Origin: CAYJAD01 sp964371835
Lineage (GTDB): Bacteria; Desulfobacterota; Desulfovibrionia; Desulfovibrionales; Desulfovibrionaceae
Direction of reading: 5' to 3'
Assembly (NCBI GenBank): GCA_964371835.1
Contig: CAYJOP010000002.1
Coordinates: 7,582-71,581, forward strand
Length of the DNA stretch: 64,000 nt
Numbering within the stretch: position 1 is the first letter of the stretch; every line of letters begins with the position of its first letter. Positions 26,664 to 34,142 of this stretch are shown piece by piece. Both the position numbers and the translations under genes were made by a program. A model generated the notes under the pieces. That model made no database searches. It was not told where the DNA came from and saw only the letters and a program-made list of their open reading frames with translations.

Positions 26664-27050
26664 ATGGACTTTCAAAAAATAATAAGCGAAATACAAGACG
26701 TGTTGGGCTTTGAAAATCTAACTCTTGATGAAAATGATACAATCACATTAAGCGTTGATAATTTATATGCCACATTAGCTTCTAAAGATAATTATGTATA
26801 TATTGTAACAACTCTTTGTGAAGTTCCAGAAAATCCTTCAGAACTATATGCTCTTGCCCTAGCTCATAATGATATGGGTAAATTGGGAGTGCATATTGGT
26901 GTATTAAATCATAATAATTCCTTAATTATGACAACAAAAATTAGCTTAATGGGCCTAAGTACAAGATATCTACTTAAAAGATTAAATAATCACTTTGAGA
27001 GTTCTAAAATACTTTTGCAGGAAATGGCAAATTTAGAAAATGCTGAGTAA
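26664..27050 (+). CDS. Class I T3SS chaperone (CesT type), effector-associated 2
   Basis: A 128-residue paralogue of the preceding chaperone, with the same order: helix (FQKIISEIQDVLGFENL), strands (DTITLSVDNLYATLASKDNY VYIV-type), LYALALAHNDMGKLGVHIGV, and a C-terminal helix. One chaperone for each of the two flanking large proteins is the simplest reading; a heterodimer, as for SycN and YscB, is the alternative. Nothing in the sequence tells which chaperone serves which protein. Confidence 0.82.
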   Translation: MDFQKIISEIQDVLGFENLTLDENDTITLSVDNLYATLASKDNYVYIVTTLCEVPENPSELYALALAHNDMGKLGVHIGVLNHNNSLIMTTKISLMGLSTRYLLKRLNNHFESSKILLQEMANLENAE

Positions 27051-27109
27051 AAGTAGCTAAGAACTTACGGTTGAGTGCGGAGTTTGTATGCTAATTGCCA
27101 ACATAAAGG

Positions 27110-27145
27110 GCCTGCACACATTTTTTAGTATTGTTTTTGTGCTTA
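27110..27145 (+). repeat. AT-rich interspersed repeat, partial copy C
   Basis: The stretch starting GCCTGCACA and ending TTTTTGTGCTTA matches the first 38 or so bases of the copy at 2795-2876, with a 2-base deletion and a few changes. The inverted end is missing here, so it looks like a remnant. Confidence 0.4.
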
Positions 27146-27158
27146 TATAATCTATTTT

Positions 27159-27200
27159 GCTGACTATGCACTCCGCTTGTATATAGAATGTATAGTCAGC
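27159..27200. promoter_or_regulatory. Inverted repeat upstream of the second effector promoter
   Basis: GCTGACTAT (27159-27167) and ATAGTCAGC (27192-27200) are perfect 9-bp inverted arms with a 24-base spacer. It is centred about 75 bp upstream of the -24 element at 27254. It may be an activator site or the terminator of the chaperone genes; there is no T-run after it. No equivalent is seen before the first large gene. Confidence 0.35.
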
Positions 27201-27251
27201 ATTAATAATCATCCAATGCGCATAAAAACAAGAAATAGAGTGCTTTAGCCT

Positions 27252-27269
27252 TTGGCATAAATTATGCTT
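27252..27269 (+). promoter_or_regulatory. Sigma-54 promoter of the second large effector-like gene
   Basis: TTGGCATAAATTATGCTT, identical over 18 bases to the site at 23524-23541, with GG (27254-27255) and GC (27266-27267) 12 bases apart. A 9-bp inverted repeat (ATGCTTATT/AATAAGCAT, 27264-27287) overlaps its -12 end and the expected start point. Confidence 0.78.
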
Positions 27270-27289
27270 ATTATAAAAAATAAGCATAT

Positions 27290-27312
27290 TACTGCAAACT
27301 TTGTTGTCAGTG
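27290..27312 (+). promoter_or_regulatory. Conserved leader hairpin, copy 2
   Basis: Same block as at 23560-23582 with an ACTG/CAGT stem. It lies in the predicted leader, about 36 bases before the ATG at 27348. Confidence 0.5.
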
Positions 27313-27347
27313 ATAGCATATGCTAACTTTAACTGAGAGGATCAAAC

Positions 27348-29720
27348 ATGACTCAATTTACAAATTTAAGCAACATTTCATCACAGTTACAGTCCTTTGG
27401 TAAAGAGTATCTTGGTCAAGATGCACCAGGTTCATTCATAAAAGGTACCAAGGGCTTATTTGATAGATTTATATTATGGTTCCGAGGCGACTCAAGCCCC
27501 ATAGTGGCAAATAATACACAAGCCATAAATTCCATATCAAATAGTATTCAAGAAACACTAGGTGAGGAATACTCTGCAAGTTTTCTAAGTTTTATAGATA
27601 ACGTAAGAAGTGGCTCACGCCCAGTAAGGTCTGAGCAAATTGCTGTTGCCATAAACCAAACCTTGCACTTAAGAAACGAAACCACTGGTAGGTTTTTCTC
27701 ATTAGTTAATGATGCATTGCCTAATGTTATTGATGCAGCTGTTGAAAGATACATGCTTAATCCCGAAGTAAAGCCAAGTCTACGTTTGGCCATTGAGGAT
27801 TATGTTACTAGAAATTTACAGTCAATAGAGGCTATACAGACCCCTTTAAGCGTTGATGCGGCAGTTGAAAGATTAGAAGAAATTGCCAATGACTTAGCTA
27901 GCGAAATGCCAAGGACAGTGTCAGACGAGAATCAAGAGCAAATTAAAACTGACTTACAAAGTAGCTTGGCGGAACATGGTGTAGAATTAGCAACTCCGAT
28001 GGTTAAAAACTTATCTGAAGAAGTCGTAAAACTTATGACCAGTAGAGAGTTTGAAACTGCAGTTGAACCGACAAATCTAGCTGAACTTCAAAATGCAGCC
28101 ATTGAGCGAGTAGTTGGACGATTTAATAATCAGCTACAAACAGTGCAAGAATCCACCCTATCAGATGAGCATAAAACAGCTTTAACAAATACATTTTTTG
28201 CAAACGGAAAGCTTGTAAGCGAGCCGCACCTAGCGCTTATTCTTGAATCATTTGAAAGCACAGTCAGTTTTTTCAAAGTTCTATTTCCACATAGGAATTT
28301 AATGACTGAAATTAGTGTTAAAGACGATGCAAAGGAGTTTTGTGATAGCTTGCATGCCAAGCTCAGCCGTTTGGACACACCAGACTTAGCCCCTGATTTA
28401 GCTGCAACGCAGACACAAGCTTTTTATGCTGTATTATTTGGTGCAGCACTACAAGCTCATCAAAACCCATCTGTTGCATTTTTTGATAATTATACACGTT
28501 TATTATTAAATACCATGTATGATATACAATGCACTCATCCAATTACAGTAATCGACCTTGATGTTACTGCGCAAGTATTAAAGCAAGTGTTTACTGCTGT
28601 AGGTACTACCTTCCCCCCTACAGTGTTTACTGATGATAGCTTTCTTTCAACTATTGATATTAACAATATTCAGCCTGGTATGTTGCTTTTACCGCATCTG
28701 TTTGCAATTGCAGTGAATAACGGTGCATCATCAACTCTTCCTCCATTTTTAGAAGGGGATGCTAAGCAACAGATACTTGCTAATTTACGCAGTGAAATTC
28801 AATCAACTTTCTTACCATCAACAGATCAAGCAATAACAAAAAGATACTATGCCGCTGAAAGTGCAATGCAAGAAGGAGATATTGTTAGTTCTAGATACTA
28901 CGCTGTTGGGTATAGGAATAGTGTAGCACTAAGACAAACACTAAATGATTTAGCTCAAGAATTGCCTGAATATGAAAGGATTCGTCAGGCTGTAGCTCAG
29001 CATCTAAACGATCTTAAAGCCCTACAGCCTGATAGTGCAGAGCATAGGGATAAAGAAATAATAATTTTAGAACTTAACGCTCGTCTGAGAGAGATTGGTC
29101 AAACAGAACCAGGAAGAAGATTCGCCAGTGCATTACAACAACTAGAGCAAGCTCAATCCTTGATGCACTTGCATCAAGCTGCTAATGCAAGAGCGCAAGC
29201 ATTCGAACGTGCAAGTAGTGAGTTTGATAAGCGTTTTGAAACTGAGCTGAAAATCATTAGAAGTAATTTTTCTGAAGATTTCCTTAAAGATTTTGATAGA
29301 TCGTTTGGCATTATGCTTAATGGAAATGTGCTTATGCCGGCTAGGGATGCTGATACGGCTGAAGCTAAAATGGCTGTATTTGAAGATATAATCGAAAGCT
29401 TTGACGGCGACAAAGTTCTTGCTGGAAAGGTTTTAAGCCCAATACATCAGGGATTGCCTGCTATAATTATGAATTCCTTGTTAACACTTCCTGATGGCAT
29501 GAGATATATGGGACTACAAGAAAAAACTTTAAGTACGAGCACTTCCGTTGAAATTACCGGCCCAGAGGGTGGTGATTATGTGGTTGTTGTGAACTTTTCC
29601 AGTCAAAAACCCTCAGGCTACGTTGTCTCAAGTCTTTTGTTTAACATGGGCAACTTAGAGTTAGAAACTCCCACATTAACAGTTAGGGATGCACAAGTTA
29701 TATTTGAAGTTGCAACATAG
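27348..29720 (+). CDS. Large T3SS effector candidate, family unknown (paralogue 2)
   Basis: A 790-residue soluble protein, full-length paralogue of the one at 23618 and equally unrecognised. The N-terminal block keeps GTKGLFDRFILWFRGDSSPI and SRPVRSEQIAVAI; the C-terminal module keeps FLKDFDRSFGIMLNG, IIESFDGD and HQGLPAI. The middle (130-600) is much more diverged, though LFPHRNLMTEISVKDDAKEF and LLNTMYDIQCT remain. Strong conservation at the N-terminus is where a secretion signal and chaperone-binding region would lie. It ends before a strong terminator. No catalytic motif could be identified in either paralogue. Confidence 0.7.
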   Translation: MTQFTNLSNISSQLQSFGKEYLGQDAPGSFIKGTKGLFDRFILWFRGDSSPIVANNTQAINSISNSIQETLGEEYSASFLSFIDNVRSGSRPVRSEQIAVAINQTLHLRNETTGRFFSLVNDALPNVIDAAVERYMLNPEVKPSLRLAIEDYVTRNLQSIEAIQTPLSVDAAVERLEEIANDLASEMPRTVSDENQEQIKTDLQSSLAEHGVELATPMVKNLSEEVVKLMTSREFETAVEPTNLAELQNAAIERVVGRFNNQLQTVQESTLSDEHKTALTNTFFANGKLVSEPHLALILESFESTVSFFKVLFPHRNLMTEISVKDDAKEFCDSLHAKLSRLDTPDLAPDLAATQTQAFYAVLFGAALQAHQNPSVAFFDNYTRLLLNTMYDIQCTHPITVIDLDVTAQVLKQVFTAVGTTFPPTVFTDDSFLSTIDINNIQPGMLLLPHLFAIAVNNGASSTLPPFLEGDAKQQILANLRSEIQSTFLPSTDQAITKRYYAAESAMQEGDIVSSRYYAVGYRNSVALRQTLNDLAQELPEYERIRQAVAQHLNDLKALQPDSAEHRDKEIIILELNARLREIGQTEPGRRFASALQQLEQAQSLMHLHQAANARAQAFERASSEFDKRFETELKIIRSNFSEDFLKDFDRSFGIMLNGNVLMPARDADTAEAKMAVFEDIIESFDGDKVLAGKVLSPIHQGLPAIIMNSLLTLPDGMRYMGLQEKTLSTSTSVEITGPEGGDYVVVVNFSSQKPSGYVVSSLLFNMGNLELETPTLTVRDAQVIFEVAT

Positions 29721-29780
29721 AATTAAGTTGGTGCGTGGCTTATTAAGTAGGTCACAGTATAAATGCTAACTACTTAAAAT

Positions 29781-29824
29781 ATTGGCTCAATTTTATGGTT
29801 AAATTGAGCCAATAGCTTTTTTAG
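29781..29824 (+). terminator. Rho-independent terminator of the effector locus
   Basis: ATTGGCTCAATTT (29781-29793) pairs perfectly with AAATTGAGCCAAT (29801-29813) over 13 bp with a 7-base loop, followed by AGCTTTTTTAG. Confidence 0.85.
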
Positions 29825-29939
29825 AAGCTAGAGCATAAATGCGCTTTTTTAGTAATTTTATGGCGCAAAAAATAAGTTTTTTAAGCGTAGACTATGGTGT
29901 TTTTATTGCAGAAAAATCTAACGGCTATAAAACAAAATT

Positions 29940-29972
29940 GCCTTGCGTGTGACTCACACAAGGCTTATTTTT
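29940..29972. terminator. Hairpin terminator, probably for sqdB
   Basis: GCCTT and GTGTGA pair with TCACAC and AAGGC around a tight turn, with a 2-base bulge. T-rich tracts lie on both sides, so it could work in either direction; the leftward sqdB gene ends 167 bp away at 30131. The interval 29973-30130 holds no gene. Confidence 0.5.
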
Positions 29973-30130
29973 CCTAAGCAGACAGTGTTTTTTCATTCTT
30001 ATAATGACCTTTTAAGGGCGAGGCATTATATTTTTACTCTTAATGTGCTTGCTGGCATAGTTGGAAGATATTGGTGTACGAGCGCTAAGAAATTGAAAAT
30101 TAATTTCTTTTAACTTGAAAATGATTACGA

Positions 30131-31333
30131 TTAAAGATGCTCTTTACCTATAAGGTCAATGCTCTTGCTTGAATTCCAAAGTGAAGTACAAATTATCTTT
30201 TTAAGGTCACAGCGATGCTTGTTTTTTTCAACGGTGTGGCAAATTTCGTGTATGAGTTCGTCCTTTAGTAAAATGGGCGTAAGGCCAAGGTTTTTTAAGC
30301 CTTCATTGTGTACGCTTAAGGAGTTTACTTCTGATTCTTCTCTTGGGTCAAGGTAATGTCGAATGCTTGCGCCTGTATGTTTAGCCACAAGCTTAGCTAG
30401 CGCAAGCACCTCTTGTACCTCTGTTGCTTGGTTGAAAATGCGCACAGGCTCGCCGTGTTCAGGTGGATTTTCTAAAACCAAGCGTATGCACTCCACAGTG
30501 TTTTGTAAATGGATGAAAGCTCTTGTTTGCCCACCAGAGCCATGTACAGTGAGTGGATGATTAAGTATACTTTGCATGAGAAAGCGGTTAAGTACAGTGC
30601 CATAATCACCATCATAATCAAATCTATTTACCAAACGCTCGTCAAGTTTTGTCTCATGCGTGGCTGTGCCCCAAACTATGCCTTGGTGCAAGTCAGTTAT
30701 GCGTACCCCATCATTTTTATTGTAAAAATAAAAGAAAAGAGCGTCTTGGCATTTGGTCATGTGGTAAATGCTGCCAGGTGATGGGGGGTAGGGAATGGTG
30801 CGCTCAAGGCATTTACCGTCGGGGGTGGTTATGGAAACAGGCAAATAACCTTCAGGTATGGGCATATTTATGGATTCATACCCATAAACGCCCATGCTGC
30901 CAAGGTGAATAAGATGAGTATCTTGCCCTGACTCAACAATGGCACAAAGAATATTATGCGTGGCACGCAAATTATTGTCCACTGTATAACGCTTGCTATT
31001 AGCATTGCGCATGGAATAAGGCGCAGCACGCTGTTCAGCAAAGTGTATGATGGCATCAGGGCGTATATTTTCGATGCAGTGTAAAAGAGCAGAATAATTT
31101 TCGGCAACATCTAGGTGGATAAAATCAATTTGCTTGCCGCTAACTTCCTTCCATGCGCTTAAACGTGTTTCAATGGAGCAAATTGGCGTTAGGGAGTCAA
31201 TTCCTAAATCAATATCAATTTTACGACGCGACAAATTGTCAACAATAACAACGTCATGCCCATGCTGTGAAAGGTGTAAAGCTGTGGGCCAACCACAAAA
31301 CCCGTCACCACCGAGAATTAGAACTATACTCAT
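30131..31333 (-). CDS. sqdB: UDP-sulfoquinovose synthase (SqdB/SQD1/Agl3 type)
   Basis: A 400-residue short-chain dehydrogenase-type protein of SQD1 length. The NAD-binding start is GGDGFCGWPTALHLSQHG, then VDNLSRRKIDIDLGIDSLTP, the family's own signature. HFAEQRAAPYSM, the catalytic YHMTK (Tyr-x3-Lys), DLHQGIVWGTATHETKLDE, RFDYDGDYGTVLNRF and HGSGGQTRAFIHLQNTVECI follow SQD1 in order. These enzymes join sulfite to UDP-glucose to make UDP-sulfoquinovose, for sulfolipid or for sulfosugar-bearing glycans. The genes beside it (deacetylase, MFS carrier) point to a surface glycan, but no SqdX/SqdD transferase is in the window. Confidence 0.92.
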   Translation of the reverse strand: MSIVLILGGDGFCGWPTALHLSQHGHDVVIVDNLSRRKIDIDLGIDSLTPICSIETRLSAWKEVSGKQIDFIHLDVAENYSALLHCIENIRPDAIIHFAEQRAAPYSMRNANSKRYTVDNNLRATHNILCAIVESGQDTHLIHLGSMGVYGYESINMPIPEGYLPVSITTPDGKCLERTIPYPPSPGSIYHMTKCQDALFFYFYNKNDGVRITDLHQGIVWGTATHETKLDERLVNRFDYDGDYGTVLNRFLMQSILNHPLTVHGSGGQTRAFIHLQNTVECIRLVLENPPEHGEPVRIFNQATEVQEVLALAKLVAKHTGASIRHYLDPREESEVNSLSVHNEGLKNLGLTPILLKDELIHEICHTVEKNKHRCDLKKIICTSLWNSSKSIDLIGKEHL

Positions 31334-31364
31334 TTTTGCACTTCATTGTTATTACAGTGTATTG

Positions 31365-31382
31365 GCTGTACACCAGTACAGC
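31365..31382. promoter_or_regulatory. Operator-like palindrome upstream of sqdB
   Basis: GCTGTAC (31365-31371) and GTACAGC (31376-31382) form a perfect 7-bp inverted repeat with a 4-base spacer, 32 bp before the sqdB ATG. It could be a repressor operator or a leader hairpin. The stretch 31383-31585 holds no gene. Confidence 0.35.
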
Positions 31383-31585
31383 GATTTTAGTGTAAAAAAA
31401 TACATAATATTTGTAACCATATGCTTTACTACGAATTTCGTCAAATTATTTATTTGGTCATGAGCCTGTTTCTTGCCTATTACAAGTTTGTAAAAAGCTT
31501 CCATTTTTTTAAATGTATACATTGAAAATGAGCCAATAATTGCTAAAATTGGCAAGTGCGGCAGGTCTAAAGTCGAAGGGACAAA

Positions 31586-31876
31586 TAGTTAGTCGATGCT
31601 GAACAACACACTTTAGCGTGCTGTTCAGAGAGGCACGTTGCCTTCAAATACCCCTTTGGGGACGCCAGAAGTGAATTCTGGCTTATTTTACGGCACGCGA
31701 AATTTTTCTTACAGAAAAATTTCGGTAGTCGGCACTAAGAAACAGTATTTTGGCAGCATAAAATGCCAGAAAGTTGTATTTTATACGCTTGTTTCTGGCA
31801 TTTTTATTTGCTCATTTTTAGTTAAAAATGTTTTGTTTTCGTTGTGTTATGTGCTTTTTCAGTGCCGACTAGTTAG
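31586..31876. repeat. Structured interspersed element, copy 1
   Basis: About 290 bp, some 97-98% identical to copy 2 at 42798-43091. It folds into successive hairpins: CTGAACA/TGTTCAG at the left, CCCC/GGGG, GCCAGAA/TTCTGGC, GAAATTTTTC/GAAAAATTTC, AATGCCAGAAA/TTTCTGGCATT, plus a long-range pair TAGTCGGCACT with AGTGCCGACTA near the right end. A 7-base direct repeat TAGTTAG marks both ends. It sits between the deacetylase gene and sqdB. Confidence 0.75.
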
Positions 31877-31885
31877 CACAAAAAT

Positions 31886-32884
31886 TTATGGGTGCCAGTC
31901 ACCTGGTAGGGAATAGGAATTTTTATGAAGTTCTGGAATATGAAAATCGCAATCCGTGGCAAATTGGCCCAAGCTAACACCCTTAACTGGAACCTGCCCA
32001 TGTAACCAATGCAAAAACTTTTTTGCCCTTTCAATTACTTTATTCACGCTTGCTTGATCAGGTAGATGTGGTGTTGCGCCTGGGGCAACTTCTGTTGAGT
32101 GCCAAGTTAAATTGAGCACCCTGTCCCCACGAGCAAGCATGACAAGTGCCGCAGCCTTCATGTATGCAAGACTATGATGCACAGGGCTTGGTAGCATGAC
32201 CAAGGTTTTATGCCAACTATGCTTAAGTAGCGCTGGTGCATTGTACATGGCCTTTTGCACGCAGGCAAAATTGGGCATAAGCGGTACTGAGGTATCTGGA
32301 ATTTCAATAATATTGCGACCACCCACTTGAACTTTGTAGGGTTGGGTGGGTGCTAAGAAATGATCGCGCCAATTTTTTGCATATTGCCAAGGGCGAATGG
32401 AAGAATCAACAACAACTCCATGTTCCTCTAAAATGGGCCACATTTCTCGTGGCATATCCCAACGACCCATGCGAAAAGTCGTTGCATCGTGCCCACAAAA
32501 ATCTTTCGCCGCGTCAAATATGGCCTTAAATTTAGCTCGCAAGGCCTCACGGTCAAAGTCTTTTGATTCAATGTAGGGATACATATACGCACCTTGTTCA
32601 GATGCTGAATAAGGCGGTGTGCACCAATAATGCAGGTGCACACCAATTTCTGAATTATAATCACGCCGCATGAGCTCAAGCACTTGGCGGCTTTTTGCGT
32701 CTGTAAAAACAGGATGAGTGCAAACCAGAGTTAATGGTATGCCACATTCCGTAGTTAATGGGGCAAGACTAGGCAAGTGGGCCACATTGTCCACTGTGCC
32801 TTGTCGAGGGTAGCGGCCAGAAAAAAGACCTTCCTCCTCAACATCAATGACAATGCTTACATATAGAGGTTCTTTTCTCATCAT
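31886..32884 (-). CDS. Polysaccharide-deacetylase-like protein
   Basis: A 332-residue protein of the NodB/polysaccharide-deacetylase superfamily, WalW-like branch. The first motif is VIDVEEEG near residue 12, the metal-binding His pair region is EIGVHLHYW, and RMGRWDMPREMWPILEEHGV with VVDSSIRPW fits the later motifs. No signal peptide is seen, suggesting cytoplasmic action on a lipid-linked or nucleotide-linked sugar. It begins 3 bp after the MFS gene and ends 10 bp before repeat element copy 1. Substrate unknown; link to the sulfoquinovose gene downstream is inferred. Confidence 0.75.
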   Translation of the reverse strand: MMRKEPLYVSIVIDVEEEGLFSGRYPRQGTVDNVAHLPSLAPLTTECGIPLTLVCTHPVFTDAKSRQVLELMRRDYNSEIGVHLHYWCTPPYSASEQGAYMYPYIESKDFDREALRAKFKAIFDAAKDFCGHDATTFRMGRWDMPREMWPILEEHGVVVDSSIRPWQYAKNWRDHFLAPTQPYKVQVGGRNIIEIPDTSVPLMPNFACVQKAMYNAPALLKHSWHKTLVMLPSPVHHSLAYMKAAALVMLARGDRVLNLTWHSTEVAPGATPHLPDQASVNKVIERAKKFLHWLHGQVPVKGVSLGQFATDCDFHIPELHKNSYSLPGDWHP

Positions 32885-32887
32885 GAA

Positions 32888-34141
32888 TTATATTAGCTCG
32901 CTATCTTTTTCTCTCATGAAGAATGAAGCTAAAAAACTCATACCAGATGTTATAATAAATAACAAAGTTACAGGCTTAAACATTTCTGGTGTAAGTTTGT
33001 CAGTATAACCAGCATTATCAACTAAGAGACCAATCAAAGGCTGGTAAAGAGCTGTTATGAGCATGCAAATGGAGTACACAAGTCCATTGGCTGTGCCGGC
33101 AATATTCTTGGGGTAAATTTCCCTTGAAACCACCATATACAAACCACCTGGGGCAGTGAGAATAACAGACAAGCTAATGCCCCAAGCAAAAATCTCTGTG
33201 GTCCCAAAACTACCATTACGGAAAAACAAATAAAGCATTGTTAAAAACAACATACCAGTGGCAAAAATAATGGTTTTTTTGCGTGATTTAACTTTGGAAG
33301 CAATACTTGCAAATAAAATTGGCGTAATCATAGTTGTGGTTGCGGCAATGCTGAGCAAGGTGCTCATTTCCACGCGGCTTAACCCCACCACATGGGTATA
33401 ATAAAGTCCAGACCAAACACCAACAAAGCCAAACAAAATTGCAGCATTAAATGTAAACACAATGGCAATCATCCAGAAATTCCACTTGCTCAAAATAAAT
33501 TTGATGGACTTCATAACTGGCATGCTGGGTTCTTTTTCTGTTTCTTTTTCTGTTTGGTTACTATTTGGTGGATGATCTTTGAAAAAGAACCAAACAGCAA
33601 AAGTTGCCACAAGGGAAATAGTCGCTATGCCTTGGGTTGTCATCCTCCAACCAAAATTCTCCACAAAATAAGCCAGTGGAACGCCTGCAAGGGCTGATGC
33701 CATGCCCACAGCACCAGCAAGAATTGTGGTTACGATAATCATGTATACTTTTTGGCTAAACCAATTGGATAGAGTTTTGTAAATGGGCATAAGTATAAGT
33801 GCGCAACCAATACCAATGACCAAGCGACCCATAAATGCCATGCTAGCGCTTGGGGCAACGGCAAATAAAAAAGTACCAATGGAGGTAAGAGCAAAAGCTA
33901 GAGTTACGAGTTTTCTGGGGGAATATTTATCGGCAAAAATTCCACTTGGAATTTGTAAAATTGCATAAGGATAAAAATACGAAGATGCAAGTAAGCCCAT
34001 AAATGCAGCATTTACTTGTAAATCATTCATAATGTCACTGGCCATGACGGCGGGGCTCATGCGGTCAAAGACTGCAATGGTGTAGAGCAATATGGCTATG
34101 AGCAATACAAGCCAGCGTTTGGGATTTTGATATTCTTGCAT
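32888..34141 (-). CDS. Major facilitator superfamily transporter
   Basis: A 417-residue carrier with 12 membrane segments. The loop 2-3 motif reads GIFADKYSPRKLV and the N-terminal DRMSPAVMASDI follows the anion:cation symporter/sugar-phosphate branch. The start at 34141 has GAGAAAATA upstream and follows the mutL stop by one base; an ATG at 34174 inside mutL is less likely. A lysine/glutamate-rich loop (NQTEKETEKEPS) separates the two halves. The substrate cannot be read from sequence; adjacency to deacetylase and sqdB suggests a sulfonate or sugar acid, but this is a guess. Confidence 0.85.
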   Translation of the reverse strand: MQEYQNPKRWLVLLIAILLYTIAVFDRMSPAVMASDIMNDLQVNAAFMGLLASSYFYPYAILQIPSGIFADKYSPRKLVTLAFALTSIGTFLFAVAPSASMAFMGRLVIGIGCALILMPIYKTLSNWFSQKVYMIIVTTILAGAVGMASALAGVPLAYFVENFGWRMTTQGIATISLVATFAVWFFFKDHPPNSNQTEKETEKEPSMPVMKSIKFILSKWNFWMIAIVFTFNAAILFGFVGVWSGLYYTHVVGLSRVEMSTLLSIAATTTMITPILFASIASKVKSRKKTIIFATGMLFLTMLYLFFRNGSFGTTEIFAWGISLSVILTAPGGLYMVVSREIYPKNIAGTANGLVYSICMLITALYQPLIGLLVDNAGYTDKLTPEMFKPVTLLFIITSGMSFLASFFMREKDSELI

Positions 34142-34142
34142 A

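Noticed and set aside
31638..31916. Open frame of 92 codons (and its 108-codon counterpart at 42853-43179) inside the structured element
   Set aside because: The frames run through the hairpins and past the element ends, end differently in each copy, and are not kept in copy 3; structure explains the conservation.
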